Source: a virus. Taken from it: 20,292 nucleotides of DNA. Shown here one piece after another: positions 9,001 through 17,100 of this stretch. The first letter of the stretch is position 1; every line of letters begins with the position of its first letter. The notes below the pieces were generated by a model. The model saw nothing but the letters and a program-made list of their open reading frames with translations, was not told the origin of the DNA and searched no databases. The position numbers were made by a program, and so were the translations under genes. Location of the stretch: positions 1 through 20,292 of the IMG/VR virus record IMGVR_UViG_3300020419_000103, one strand, 5' to 3'.

Positions 9001-10244
9001 AAGTAAATGGCATCATTTACATCAGTTAATAATCCGAAATTATCCTGACCTTTAACTTTAAACTGACTACCAATTAATTTTGCTAGATGTGCATTAGTAC
9101 AAGTACCAATATTAAATGTTAAATTGCCAGTAACTGCATTATTAATAATTCCAAGGTCACCAAGATTAGCAATTGCTATTGCCCAATCACCACCAGTTAT
9201 GTTAGAATAGCTATCTGTAGTACCATATACTCTGTAAGCATATGGATCATTAGATAATTGACTACCATCAGAGAATGAAATAGTGCTTGCATCACCAGTC
9301 TCACCGTAAGTGATAACTGATTGAGAACCTAAATCTTGTGCTACCTTATCACCAATATAGATGTTATGGGAACCTTCTGCCTCTTGACCAGCATAATGTC
9401 CTAAGAAAAGGTTGGATTCTGCTTTGGTTTGACCACCCTTCTGGAAGGCACTGTGACCAATAGCAATATTTCTCTTAGTGTTATTACCTAAACCAGCTTG
9501 TTGACCTGCGAAGTTACCAATAAAGAACCCCTGACGATCACTACCATCAGTTTCTTGTTCACCTGCTTCTCTACCAATTCTTATTAACTGCGTTCTGAAG
9601 TCTACATTATCTTCAATAGTTGCTATACCAGTAACCGTAAGGTTCTTAGTAGTAGATGCATGACTTACATTGATCTGCTCAAACTGTGCAGATGTAGAAT
9701 TAAAATCGTTATATGTAGCACCAACACCAGCAAGAGCACTGATAATACCTACCTTACTTTGTAGGTTAAGAGTATCAGTAATATCAGTTACATAAAGAGT
9801 GGGTGCAGTTGCAACACCAGTTATATTCCAATTTCTTGCATTTACTTCATCGTATGATAAATCTCCTGTGACAGATAAATCTCCAGCAACGGTCAAATTA
9901 CCCGATACAGTGGCTGCAGCACCTACTAGAAGGTCAGTAGCTACACTCCAGGTGTCAATCTGTCCTGATGGGTTAAGAATAACCGCCTTAGATCCAGTTG
10001 GTTTACCAAAGTCTGCAGGGTTCTCTGGCAGCATATCGGTGTAGTATTCACCACCGATTGCTATTGGTGCAGAAGTATTACCGTCTGGATGACCAATATA
10101 TAATTTCTTATAAGACTTACCAGCACCTACATTAGATACATCGTAGGTGTATACTAATTCACCAAACGAGACACCAGTACCAACTGGTGCTGCGGTTGGA
10201 GGAGAGGTTCCTTGCGTCCTCTTTATCAGAATCGTTGCAGCCAT
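3024..10244 (-). CDS. Giant modular tail fibre / adhesin-like structural protein (2406 aa)
   Basis: The N-terminus (ATILIKRTQGTSPP, then SFGELVYTYD and KLYIGHPDGN) matches the IKR...GELAY...LYIG opening common in phage fibres. Modules follow: YadA-head-like NIAIG repeats at about 237-304 and 444-528; a VGVGTTTPTALLDVDG segment near 530-550 (echoed near 1985); a 30-residue repeat array at about 578-1089; a probable parallel beta-helix starting with LWFVDTHGLDAYD and RERPFKSIKYAL at about 1132-1470; a LamG/concanavalin-like domain at about 1546-1711 (FAVGFWVYRN, GAWHHIAVAK, GWIDDVFV); then GIAT-type strands to the end (SIDGGFF). No C-terminal autoprotease signature is evident. It lies where T4 has wac and gp12, so a host-contact fibre or whisker-like role is inferred. 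Start: ATG in a TAATG overlap with GGAGGGG 7 nt upstream. Confidence 0.82.
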   Translation of the reverse strand: MAATILIKRTQGTSPPTAAPVGTGVSFGELVYTYDVSNVGAGKSYKKLYIGHPDGNTSAPIAIGGEYYTDMLPENPADFGKPTGSKAVILNPSGQIDTWSVATDLLVGAAATVSGNLTVAGDLSVTGDLSYDEVNARNWNITGVATAPTLYVTDITDTLNLQSKVGIISALAGVGATYNDFNSTSAQFEQINVSHASTTKNLTVTGIATIEDNVDFRTQLIRIGREAGEQETDGSDRQGFFIGNFAGQQAGLGNNTKRNIAIGHSAFQKGGQTKAESNLFLGHYAGQEAEGSHNIYIGDKVAQDLGSQSVITYGETGDASTISFSDGSQLSNDPYAYRVYGTTDSYSNITGGDWAIAIANLGDLGIINNAVTGNLTFNIGTCTNAHLAKLIGSQFKVKGQDNFGLLTDVNDAIYLSTGSIGLTDTYGFLVVRSGITTNSGKEDHNQNIGIGREALWGAGISTNQSNNIAIGAFTLYNVYGSDNIAIGNSAGTHNTGNNNVIIGKGQDVRYPDQDDQLVIGSGDVKWVSGNSDGWVGVGTTTPTALLDVDGDVNITGVATVPQLDVNDLGIEAAYVTAGIITSQVGTYATITVFDTETADLNDVKITSGIITSQVGTYATITVFDTETADLRDVKITAGIITDIVGTAATITTIDATVADIIHGNIVAGVVTSITGIYATITNFDTEVADLNQVKITSGIITDIVGTAATITTIDATEGDIVNAKITAGIITSQVGTYATITVFDTETADLKDVKITAGIITDIVGTAATITTIDATEGDIVNAKITAGVVTSLVGTYSTIQDVHITNDLRVGGATTFTGNVTFNGGTIGLGDSVTDNVVFNADIDSNFIPDDDDTYSIGTATQQWKDIHIDGVAYVDDLSVDSTVGVYATITTFDTEVADLKDVKITSGIITDIVGTAATITTIDATEGDIVNAKITAGVVTSLVGTYATITTAHVTTLSADNLSFTGVAVTDIVGTAATITTIDATEGDIVNAKITAGVITSIVGTYATITTFDTETADLQDVKITAGIITSQVGTYATITVFDTETADLKDVKITSGIITDIVGTAASITTIDVTNFDALTAKINSGYVTSLYDSTGVVGINTQHMLSTNDDNTLSWKEPAQIGIATINPADDLWFVDTHGLDAYDASRGRTRERPFKSIKYALSRISNKYDHTYNGGTATNAVNVQSGAESGNQKSPNGATYNQHTGELVLSFASAHGLSTADTITLDNNSLSFTCSMDGNTASKTYPRAGSDPIAGVTTAVTVLDSTSFRINVNVSPTIIGVNETLNIGGGVYEESFPLYVPAGLTVKGNGLRATKIVPTSATKQKDCFLLNDRTVVEDLTIADMFFNTSANEGYAFKYEPGIAITTRSPYVQRITVLNKGTNQTADDLYGFNSADAAPSSYIAGAGAYIDGSQVQEGSIEAAMLFNEATFIVPNAKGLVMTNGARVEFLNCFTYFASEGIRGESGTLGIASAGKTRLRLTGITTTSMLGIGNTITYYDTDGVTGLGTAVVANYDGTYLDVSGKQLGFEILQNRTAKTLTFNGNAQLDTSVKKFGSASLKLDGTNDSVSAASHDQFGFGTGEFAVGFWVYRNTTGLTSATAIDFRDSGTDASGLSIAFRGNEYDVRVGNTTALSATSAGITTGAWHHIAVAKLGTKLIAYSNGAKRAEATSYTTDLGTQKPIVIGADFDGAANAHTGWIDDVFVQKGLHSFPDGAYTYGNSAEAAGNRKTSLLVNFNGTNGVSTATDNTVVTQDIRITQPNSGVGTATRITLADYSQFGADMRSVGCAVEYGQKGVVADGDGVTLRCFALNFNHVGAGGNINNDPNTAIQANEVTQVNNGDISFVSIDQKGDFRVGDAFYVDQENGTVAFSQQVTSLQALSNLTISDSSGNSSQVTPTSGTFGNIQIAGNNIESTSGDINIDPAGAGDVNITGDVNVLGILTATTIQLDAFQKGDTSIALTDSGSDGTIVASTENVEAWRVDANQKVGIRTDSPRDRLDVLDTARFERINATGVVTVSSSADVNNLDVVDARIATGLATAFTVGQTVGDGSLTINAPVGLNSHTDLPDNVKVRIGSDDDLTVEHVDTDGFANRGHTVLSHANGNATYSRLQIRSDYFSVQTAAGSSDFLTVDNKTLKLMYADSSASGIGDRLIVRASGSEMLGIVTFKDNGVYKGEVAIGSSITATAGVVTANAVDLADADILDAKITAGLATNFAITNARIQTGIATEMTFAGFSTFVGIATFQDDIFIAGNLNVIGDVVYDEVNGRNINVTGISTFNEVVITGVTTVSNIKIGAGSSATKIETNSGELVLDSAAGQVTIQDNVHVVGYATFKQGLYYRSDQGGSTGIGYSGPNGVAYFEDDGRLVSTASTVGFLTTSNYVMTTNASGVPQWTNSIDGGFF
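3033..3038 (-). promoter_or_regulatory. Ribosome binding site of gp13 inside the fibre gene 3' end
   Basis: GGAGGA on the minus strand, 8 nt before the gp13 ATG at 3024-3022. It is made by the two glycine codons of the upstream fibre C-terminus (DGGFF-stop). One sequence therefore sets both the fibre tail and gp13 translation. Confidence 0.8.
5114..5609 (-). other. LamG/concanavalin A-like domain in the fibre
   Basis: Residues about 1546-1711. The order of strands KFGSASLKLDGTNDSVS, FAVGFWVYRN, GAWHHIAVAKLGTKLIAYSN, KPIVIGADFDG and GWIDDVFVQKG is that of LamG/Laminin-G-3 jelly-roll domains. In other proteins these bind glycans or host surface molecules, which makes this the most likely receptor-binding module of the fibre. 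Specificity cannot be read from the sequence. Confidence 0.8.
6979..8513 (-). repeat. 90-bp in-frame repeat array in the fibre gene
   Basis: A conserved Gly codon opens each unit and falls at exact 90-nt steps: 8513, 8423, 8333, 8243, 8153, 8063, 7973 and 7883, and then, after an insertion, 7520 and 7430, and 7250, 7160, 7070 and 6980. Units translate to two alternating types, GIITSQVGTYATITVFDTE followed by TADLKDVKITA, and GIITDIVGTAATITTIDATE followed by GDIVNAKITA. Between the two blocks at about 7593-7832 is an unrelated insert of about 80 residues, and one unit near 7341 carries an extra residue. The regular hydrophobic and Thr pattern suggests a beta-helical or beta-spiral shaft. Confidence 0.92.
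7593..7832 (-). other. Non-repeat insert within the fibre array (DDDDTYSIG/WKDIHIDG module)
   Basis: This stretch of about 80 codons interrupts the 30-residue repeats. It contains NDLRVGGATTFTGNVTFNGG, then IPDDDDTYSIGTATQQWKDI. The D-x-x-Y-x-I/L-G-x-x-x-x-x-W-K-D-I pattern recurs in phage tail fibres, usually as a turn between shaft segments. Boundaries are approximate. Confidence 0.65.
8660..9535 (-). other. Two YadA-head-like repeat blocks in the fibre
   Basis: Two groups of short units (about residues 237-304 and 444-528) carry the pattern N-I-A-I-G-x-x-A-x, for example RNIAIGHSAFQKGG, NIAIGAFTLYNVYG and DNIAIGNSAGTHNTG. This is the left-handed beta-roll repeat of trimeric autotransporter heads, also used in phage fibres. 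They are separated by about 140 residues of ordinary beta-rich sequence. Confidence 0.7.
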
Positions 10245-10459
10245 TAGTATTCCCCTCCATCAACTGTGGTGGATGGTAAAGTTGTTTGTGTTATAAATTT
10301 TGCGGATGCTGAGTCATAGACCAGAAAACTACCGTTTGTTAAAGCACTTGCATTAACATCCGAAAGTAAAACTAGTTTACCTCCTCCTCCACCGCCCCCT
10401 AAAGAGCCGCTGGCAATAACCTTAACTTGGCTGCCAGTACCAATTCGTAAAGATGGCAT
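10244..10459 (-). CDS. Small Gly-rich structural protein resembling a fibre tip (71 aa)
   Basis: A 71-residue frame coupled on both sides by one-base TAATG overlaps: its start overlaps the end of the 111-residue gene and its stop overlaps the start of the giant fibre. After a short beta segment (SLRIGTGSQVKVIASGS) comes a run of seven glycines (20-26). The pattern LVLLSDVNASALTNGSFLVYD and AKFITQTTL follows, ending in VDGGEY. The second half looks like LSDV...LVYD...KFV tip or strand segments frequent in marine phage fibres, and its end mirrors the C-terminus of the 2406-residue fibre (IDGGFF). It may be a minor fibre subunit or connector, but no function is established. A weak AGGGG lies about 10 nt upstream of the ATG. 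Confidence 0.78.
   Translation of the reverse strand: MPSLRIGTGSQVKVIASGSLGGGGGGGKLVLLSDVNASALTNGSFLVYDSASAKFITQTTLPSTTVDGGEY
10252..10258 (-). promoter_or_regulatory. Ribosome binding site of the giant fibre gene
   Basis: GGAGGGG on the minus strand, 7 nt upstream of the ATG at 10244-10242. It lies in the Gly-Gly codons of the upstream 71-residue protein (DGGEY-stop). It is one of the strongest purine-rich sites in the window and fixes the fibre start. Confidence 0.8.
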
Positions 10460-10794
10460 TACCTTGTTACCCCTGCTCTAACATTGACCATTCCTTCAAC
10501 GACTTTTACCTTGCTTGTTCCGTCTTGCAAAACAACATCGTAAAGATAACGGCCAGGTTTAATATCGGTTGTTATAGTAGATGCCATAGAGATTTGAATT
10601 TCTCCATCCGTGGCACTGGATACAGTCGATGCAAAAGACACAGCAGTTGTGCTTCCTGCCCATTTACGCAATTGCGATGTTACCGTGAAACCTGCTAGAT
10701 TTAGGGTAGTGTTATTATCGTTATCACCAAGAGAAAATAAATGTTCAAAATCAGTACCCGATTCAATCTGCAAATTTGCGACATATACTGCCAT
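10459..10794 (-). CDS. Small beta-rich virion protein, prophage upper-baseplate-like (111 aa)
   Basis: The layout VANLQIESGTDFEHLFSLGD, LNLAGFTVTSQLRKWAGS, DGEIQISMASTITTDIKPGR, YLYDVVLQDGTSKVKVVEG and VRAGVTR is that of a widespread family of about 100-residue phage proteins. Members have a gap after 'LxGYTxxxQIR', then 'LPAGRYxYDVxxTxxxGxVxRLxEG', and resemble the N-terminal beta-sandwich of upper baseplate proteins (BppU-like). In such phages it attaches receptor-binding parts to the baseplate; the same role is inferred here because it directly precedes a tip-like gene and the fibre. It follows a 20-nt gap after the coiled-coil gene, the only real gap downstream of the gp8 promoter. No clear Shine-Dalgarno precedes the ATG. 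Confidence 0.82.
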   Translation of the reverse strand: MAVYVANLQIESGTDFEHLFSLGDNDNNTTLNLAGFTVTSQLRKWAGSTTAVSFASTVSSATDGEIQISMASTITTDIKPGRYLYDVVLQDGTSKVKVVEGMVNVRAGVTR

Positions 10795-10814
10795 CTTTTA
10801 TGCTGACTATTATC

Positions 10815-11003
10815 CTATAAGGTATTTAGTTGCTTTATCTCTGTCAGAACTTCTTGCAATACTTGTGTTAGTTGACTCATTTTCATATCCAATCGATCTA
10901 TATCATTTCTTATAATTTCAAGATCACCCAATTCTGCTACTTTTGCTGGTACACATTCGTCTCCATGAAGGAATCTTAAGTGTTCAATGTGTGGATCTCT
11001 CAT
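10815..11003 (-). CDS. Coiled-coil mini-protein B (62 aa)
   Basis: I do not recognise a named family. The N-terminal 25 residues (MRDPHIEHLRFLHGDECVPA) contain His/Asp/Cys and may form a small folded head. From residue 28 to 59 hydrophobic residues fall at 28, 31, 35, 38, 42, 45, 49, 52, 56 and 59, an unbroken a/d heptad pattern, so a helical coiled coil is very likely. The start overlaps the stop of the previous small gene by 4 nt (ATGA). Placement between baseplate and fibre genes suggests a minor virion part, a connector or an assembly chaperone; T4 gp57A is a small coiled-coil fibre chaperone, but no sequence relation is claimed. Confidence 0.8.
   Translation of the reverse strand: MRDPHIEHLRFLHGDECVPAKVAELGDLEIIRNDIDRLDMKMSQLTQVLQEVLTEIKQLNTL
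10823..10829 (-). promoter_or_regulatory. Possible secondary late promoter before the 111-aa gene
   Basis: CTAAATA followed by CC on the minus strand, inside the last codons of coiled-coil protein B and about 28 nt upstream of the ATG at 10794. It shares TAAATACC with the strong box upstream of gp8 but lacks a full TATAAATA. It coincides with the second largest gap of the operon, hence the tentative call. Confidence 0.3.
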
Positions 11004-11197
11004 AGTTTTTCTGTAATTTTAGCAAGCATTTCTTTTATCTCAGAAATCTCTTGCTTCATAGTATCTAGTTCTTCTTTTTGTGTAGACCTTTTTTCTCTTG
11101 CCTTGACATATGCTGAATAACCAGAGCTATCATCGTTTATGATAGCTCCTGTCTTTTCATCTCTATAGAGATTTGAGTAACCTTCAACCCTTATCAT
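11000..11197 (-). CDS. Coiled-coil mini-protein A (65 aa)
   Basis: The N-terminal segment MIRVEGYSNLYRDEKTGAII followed by NDDSSGYSAYVKAR resembles small uncharacterised proteins in marine T4-like phages; this is from memory of the pattern, not from a search. The C-terminal half is a charged helix with hydrophobic residues at 44, 47, 51, 54, 58, 61 and 65, a clean heptad pattern. It overlaps the giant upstream gene by 4 nt (ATGA) and the next small gene by 4 nt, which implies coupled translation. No Shine-Dalgarno is visible before its ATG. The role is unknown; a structural or assembly helper for the neighbouring giant proteins is an inference. Confidence 0.82.
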   Translation of the reverse strand: MIRVEGYSNLYRDEKTGAIINDDSSGYSAYVKAREKRSTQKEELDTMKQEISEIKEMLAKITEKL

Positions 11198-14100
11198 GCT
11201 AATGCTAACGCTCTAATGTTCTTAAGAACAGGAACTTCAGCTTGGTTAGTACCGTTAAATACAACCTTAATAACAAATCCAGTATAAGGTTCTAGATCGT
11301 TAATACTATACTGATATTCTCTGAACTCTCCACCAGGATTTATGAATTTATCAGGACGGCCATCGTTCTTTGCAGTATCGATTGGCGTATCCCCAAACCC
11401 ATTACCAGTGGTATCAACGCTATTTAGATAGCCAGGGAACAATACAAATTTCTGATCAACTTCACTAGCATCACCTCTAATCAAACTATACAACACCCTG
11501 AAGTCAGTAGATGCAGGTCTAAATGCATCAAATATAACTTGCAACGAAGTTGCTGGTTGTTTGATAAGAATTGGTTTAGAAACATAGTATGAAGTATGTT
11601 GATCACCAAATAGAACATTAGCTCTTGGATCTGAAGCATACGCATCATCTCCAATTGGTTTATTAAGTCTATTAGAAGAGAACTTAAATGCCATTGTATC
11701 TAAACAAATCATTGGAGAACTATGGAAGTTTCCTCCGTTATTCATTGCAACTCTAGCAGTTAAAGATCTATTCCTAAAGAGATTAGTTAACCTTGCATTT
11801 TCATTTGCTTCAGAAGCAACTATTCTAGTGGATGAAAGTTTTGTTGGTTGGTTGAGAACATAACTCTCAAATCCTTGATCAACAAATGAGGCTTCTTCAC
11901 CATCAATACTAGTTCCACTAACAGTTCTAACACTTAAGTTAGCAGTATCGGTAGGACCAGGTACTGTTATGTCAAATACTGGTGTAATAGTATCATACTG
12001 TATATTCTTAGAGGCATGAACATGAGCTCCACCGCCATGAATATCAGCATTGAATGAAAGTTGTGGTTGGGATAGACCTGAGATGTCGGTAGTTCTACCT
12101 TCTCTGTCAATCTTAATCATAAAGTCATCCATATTTCTACCAGTAACCTCAACACTATGCTCAGTATTGATCTTACCTAGACCAATTCCAGCAAATTCAT
12201 ACTTTTGGATATTAGATCCTTGAGCATGGTTGATAGATTGAGTGTTATTTACACCTCTAGTAATACCACTTAGAGTATTAACTCCAACAGCAGTGTAAGA
12301 GATAATTTCATTATTCAAAATAGCATAACCTGTGTTAGCAGCACTAACAATAACTCCTTCATAAACATTGTATCCAGTACTGTCTGCTATAGAAATACTA
12401 TTTGAGGTAGAATTAACTATAGTAGCAGTTGTTGTTGGAAGAGTATTTGGAGATACTCCACTAATCGCAACTTTATTACCAGTACCATACATGCCATGAT
12501 TGAAGTATGATAGTTTTGCATATTCTCCAGTATAAACGCTACCAGTTTCATCGTATCTAGTAACATCTAAACCAGAATCAATAAGAGTTCCAAGGTCATG
12601 ATAGTAATTAACACTAGCTGCATTACCAAATTCTTCTGCTTGGACATTTGTTAGATACAATGTATCCAAACCACCAAGAGAATTAATACCAATTCTAGCT
12701 CCAGAACCACTACCACTCATTTCAGCAGTAACAATTCCTACAATATCACCAACTTGATAACCTTGACCATCATCTTGAATAGTAACAGCAGTAACACCAC
12801 TATTACCAGTACCAACAGTTACACCTAATTTTAATCCAGCACCTTGACCTGTAATTGCATATGTTGCAACAGCAGCAGATGATGGAGTTCCATAGTTGAG
12901 ACCATTTGTTGAGATACCAACTGCAAGAGTACCACCAGTTTTAACTGGTCCACCCGTTGATTCGATATATCCATATCGATAATTTGCAGAAGCATCACCA
13001 ACTTTTCTACCAGGAACAAATACAGTACCAATAAGACCAGCATTAGTTGTTGTAGTGATTCCAAGTGCAGCTTTCTTAGGAAGCGCATGAATTGGATTCT
13101 TATTCAATACTGGTAAGATACCATTATTTGCTCTAATAGGTGGGTTCTGGAATGTTACTACAGCATCTTGATGAATGAACTCTGCTCTATACAACTTGAA
13201 GCACAAGTCTTCAAACTGACATGGAGTCCATGTAGAAGCATTCTGTGATTTAAACAGAGATCCAACTGAGAACTGGTTAGCATATACTCTACCAGCAGCA
13301 CTTGGTAAATCCTGAGCATTAAGCGCAGTCTGTCCCATCTCTGCTGTAAATACCTCATAGGTGTTCGTAGGAGCACCTACAACGATAGCATACTCTGTAG
13401 CAGGTTCTAAGTATATTGGAGAACTAAATGTCGCTTTAGTTGCCACTGAAGCATCAGTAGACAAATTAATATCATTAGATGTTAAAATTACCCTAGCATC
13501 TGGAGACACCAATTTTGTAGTAGGTGTTCCTAATTCCATTGTCCTTAACTCTACAAAAGCAGGGACTTCTGGATCTAGCATAGTTGCAAAGTAAACATCA
13601 ACAGAAGTAATATATGCACCATATTGGTCAACCTTAAATGATTGTGCCAATGGGTCATCATTCTCTTCAGCTTGAGGAGGAGCAGGTACTGGGAACGGAA
13701 CAGGTTGAATAATAGTTCTAGTATTATCAACAACCTGTGTAACAGTATTATCAATAGTTTGCTGTACAGTAACAGTTCTATCAATAGTCCTTCTATCAAC
13801 AAATGTTCTTGTTCTGTCAATAACCCTTGTATTATTAATAATAACGGGGGCAGGAGGTGGTGGTGGTGGGGGTGGTCTTCGGTTTACGAAGGTCAGACTT
13901 ATATCTCTCTGTATTGTCGTAGTTTCTAGTGTCGTAACACTAACATCAGTTTGTACAATTCTTGTAGTTCCAACGGCAGTGTAGATTGCTTGAGCAGCTG
14001 AAATAGCAGTGCTTCCTCTTAATCCAGTAGCATTGACAGAACTAGAAGATACCTTAAATTCTCTTTCACCAGTTCTTACTCTAGCAAGTGGAGCAGGAGA

Positions 14101-17100
14101 AGCAAATGGATCTCTAACCCATACACATGCTCTTAAATCTCCATAGTTGTCAGAGAATAAACCAAGATCAGCAATAGTTGCTTGAGCACCGCTACTTTCT
14201 CCAGATACCACAGTACCTATTGGAAGATATCCAAAGAAATCTCCTTGAGGTGCAGAAGCTAAAGCAGTCGTATCTATGTTAATAACAGTAGAACCTTGTG
14301 AGTATGCTACAGGTAATGTTTCCTCTCTGTCTAAAGGATTATGCTCATAAGACATTGTAGGAGCAGCAAATGGTCCTTTCTTATGATCAGGTCTACAAAG
14401 TCTGAAACGATATGTTTCACCATTAACTAATGCAGTAATAGTTTCACCAACAGTAAATGCACCAACAACATTACTAATACCTATAACTTTAGGAACTACA
14501 TCAACATTGCCAAGTTCATCAAAGAATGTAAAGAATCTAGCATTTGGTCTTAAACCATTTACATCATATTCTATATTTCTAGATCTAATAAATGGATCAA
14601 ATTCTTCACTAGCAATAAAAGTATTTCTAGATGTTATATCATCTCTTTCTACTTTCTGTACACTATCCTGAGTACTTGCTTGCAATTCATCATCACCAAA
14701 ACCACCATCAACATTAGTTACCGCTACTCTTGGATCAATTGAAGTTCTTCTAATAACTTGTGTTTGTAGTGTTTGTGTCCTATGAGTATTAATCCAGTTA
14801 TCACTAGTTGGACTTAATTTTAAATCACCAATATAACTATAGACTAAAAATGGGTTAAGATTTTCTACTCTAGTTGCAAAATTCTGTTCAACAAATGCAG
14901 TTTCTTTATAATCTAATGTAATCATTCTACCTGTCTTTCTTGCCTTACCATCCAATAAAGCAAAGTCCTGACTAAAATCTAATGTCTCAGGTGGTTCTTG
15001 TGTAGCAGGTAATACCTGCATATCAATAGAACTGAGATCAGTTAAAGGACGCATATGTCCTCTAGTAGAATCTATATCAATAGGAGATGATACATCAACA
15101 AAAGTTCTAGACTTCAATGAATCTGCAAAGAAACCACTCTTAAATCTATCAAGACCATCAGCATCTTTAACTTGTAAAGTAGCAACTTTCTGTTCTAATA
15201 GAGATAGTGATGTAACATTTTCTAGATTCTCAACTCTATCTTCAATAGCACCGATATCACGCATTGTGTAACGGCGATTATCTATTAAGAATACCCTAGC
15301 ATTTGAAGTTTGGTAAAGGAATGGTGGCCACGCAATCGTAGCTAAAACCATAGAACCAGGATCATCAGCAGGTGGTACAGGTTTTACAGATGGTTCACCT
15401 TGATGAACTATTATATTACCTGTTGATTTAAGAAGAACTTTATCCATTCTTCCCAAATAATGCTTATACTTGAACCTAGAATTCTCATTTGGTGTTGGAA
15501 TTCTATTACCTGATTGTATTGTGTCTCTATTTGATGGGAAGAATGGAGATACAGCAGCACTAGATGGAGTAAATTCTACAACCCTAGGTCTGAAATCAAG
15601 AGTATCAGTTGCTCTCTTACTCGATTTACCTATACCAGGAATATCTTTCTTAAATCTTTCTGCATCATAACTGTTGACAGTAAATACATCTCCAGTATCA
15701 GCAGATGGAATCTCATACCTATCAAGAACAACTAGAAGTTTTCTAGATGGAATATAACCATCATTGATTCTTAATAGTCTAGAATAGTCGTAATACTGTT
15801 CTCTTTGACCTTGATCTAAAGTAAATGCATCTGTTACATCATTATATTTTCCAGGAGTTGTACCCTGTAATGTGGCAGATGAATTAGATTCTTGGAATAA
15901 AAGAGTTTCTAAAAGTTGGAATTTATCTGTAGTTTTATATACAATACTAATACTGCTAGTACCAGCATTAACAGAAACTATAATAGCAACAGAGTTACTA
16001 TTCTCACCTACAATGGTTTCACCAACAATCGCATTTTGGAAAATAGGATCTGTAGAGCTAAAAACTAATTGATCAAGAATTGGTTTATTTTTATCTAAAG
16101 ATTCATAAACAGCAGCAACTTTTGCTACATCTGGGAAGTTTAAACAAATTTCTTCATCCTGAACTCTTATACCATAAAGACCACTAGGAGTTAATCCATC
16201 ATCAACACTACTTCCAGTTGTAGTTCCAGATGAATCTTTAGATGAATATACTATTTCAATTTCTTGACTTCTTTTATATTCTTTAACTTTACTCTTAATA
16301 TTACTCTTAGCAACTGTTACATTAACTTTAATGTTAGATTCAGAGAATGCCAATCCACTAAAAGTTAAAACATCATCAGTAACTGTAACTTGATCTTCAG
16401 TGATAGTTGCAACTAAACCACTACTATATTGTACTTGATATCTTTCTTGATCAAATGAAACAAAATTACAATCATCAATAGTAAGAGAACTACTATTAAC
16501 AACTAAAGTTCCATTTGCATCAGTTGATTCACCAGTTACTTGATCTGAAAGAATTAACTGAGCTCCAGTAAAATCAATATCAGCAATATGTTTCTGTGGA
16601 AGTGGTAAATATAAACCAGCAGCATCCTCATTACTTAACTGTTGCTCACCTATAAAGATTGGACCTTCATACTGAGAACCTGGAAGAGATCCAGTATAAA
16701 GATTGGGGTTAGTTGTTAATGCAGCAACTCTCATGCTACCACCATCATTGGCAACATATGATACTACATTACGATTAGGTAAAGATTGACCTGGTCGTCT
16801 ATAGATTATAATATCTCCAGGTTTAAATCTTTCAAATGTTCTACCTACACAAGTTACATCACCATTAGTAGCAATTCTAACAGGATCATCTCCTCTTAAA
16901 CCATAAGGTATTTTTTCATTTAATACTTTCTTAGCATAGAATGTATTTGACTGTTGAACATTCTCAACATTATTCATATTGTAAGCAATTACCTTATCAA
17001 CAACTCTAGATAAGTTTTCATTACTTCTAAACTTAATTCTTTCTCCTGCTTGGAAATGACCAGATACTTGAGTTAAAGTGATAGTACTACTTCCAGCACC

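Noticed and set aside
4108-9350. Plus-strand and out-of-frame open stretches inside the fibre gene
   Set aside because: The long repetitive fibre gene avoids stops in several frames. The products are compositionally odd (Leu/Met/Ile or Ser/Thr-only) and unsupported by any start signal.
3024-10244. A diversity-generating retroelement target in the fibre
   Set aside because: No reverse transcriptase gene and no template/variable repeat pair with A-specific substitutions is visible; differences between repeat units are mostly synonymous.
10381-10460. Programmed frameshift at the G run joining the 71-aa gene to the fibre
   Set aside because: The frames are already coupled by a TAATG overlap with a strong ribosome site, and no slippery heptamer with downstream structure is evident.
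10795-10814. A transcription terminator in the 20-nt gap
   Set aside because: No inverted repeat with a T-run can be formed; the gap is too short and its sequence is unstructured by eye.
13361-13929. Overlapping frames around the polyproline linker
   Set aside because: These are shadows of the Thr/Arg/Pro codon pattern of the giant gene and have no independent signals.
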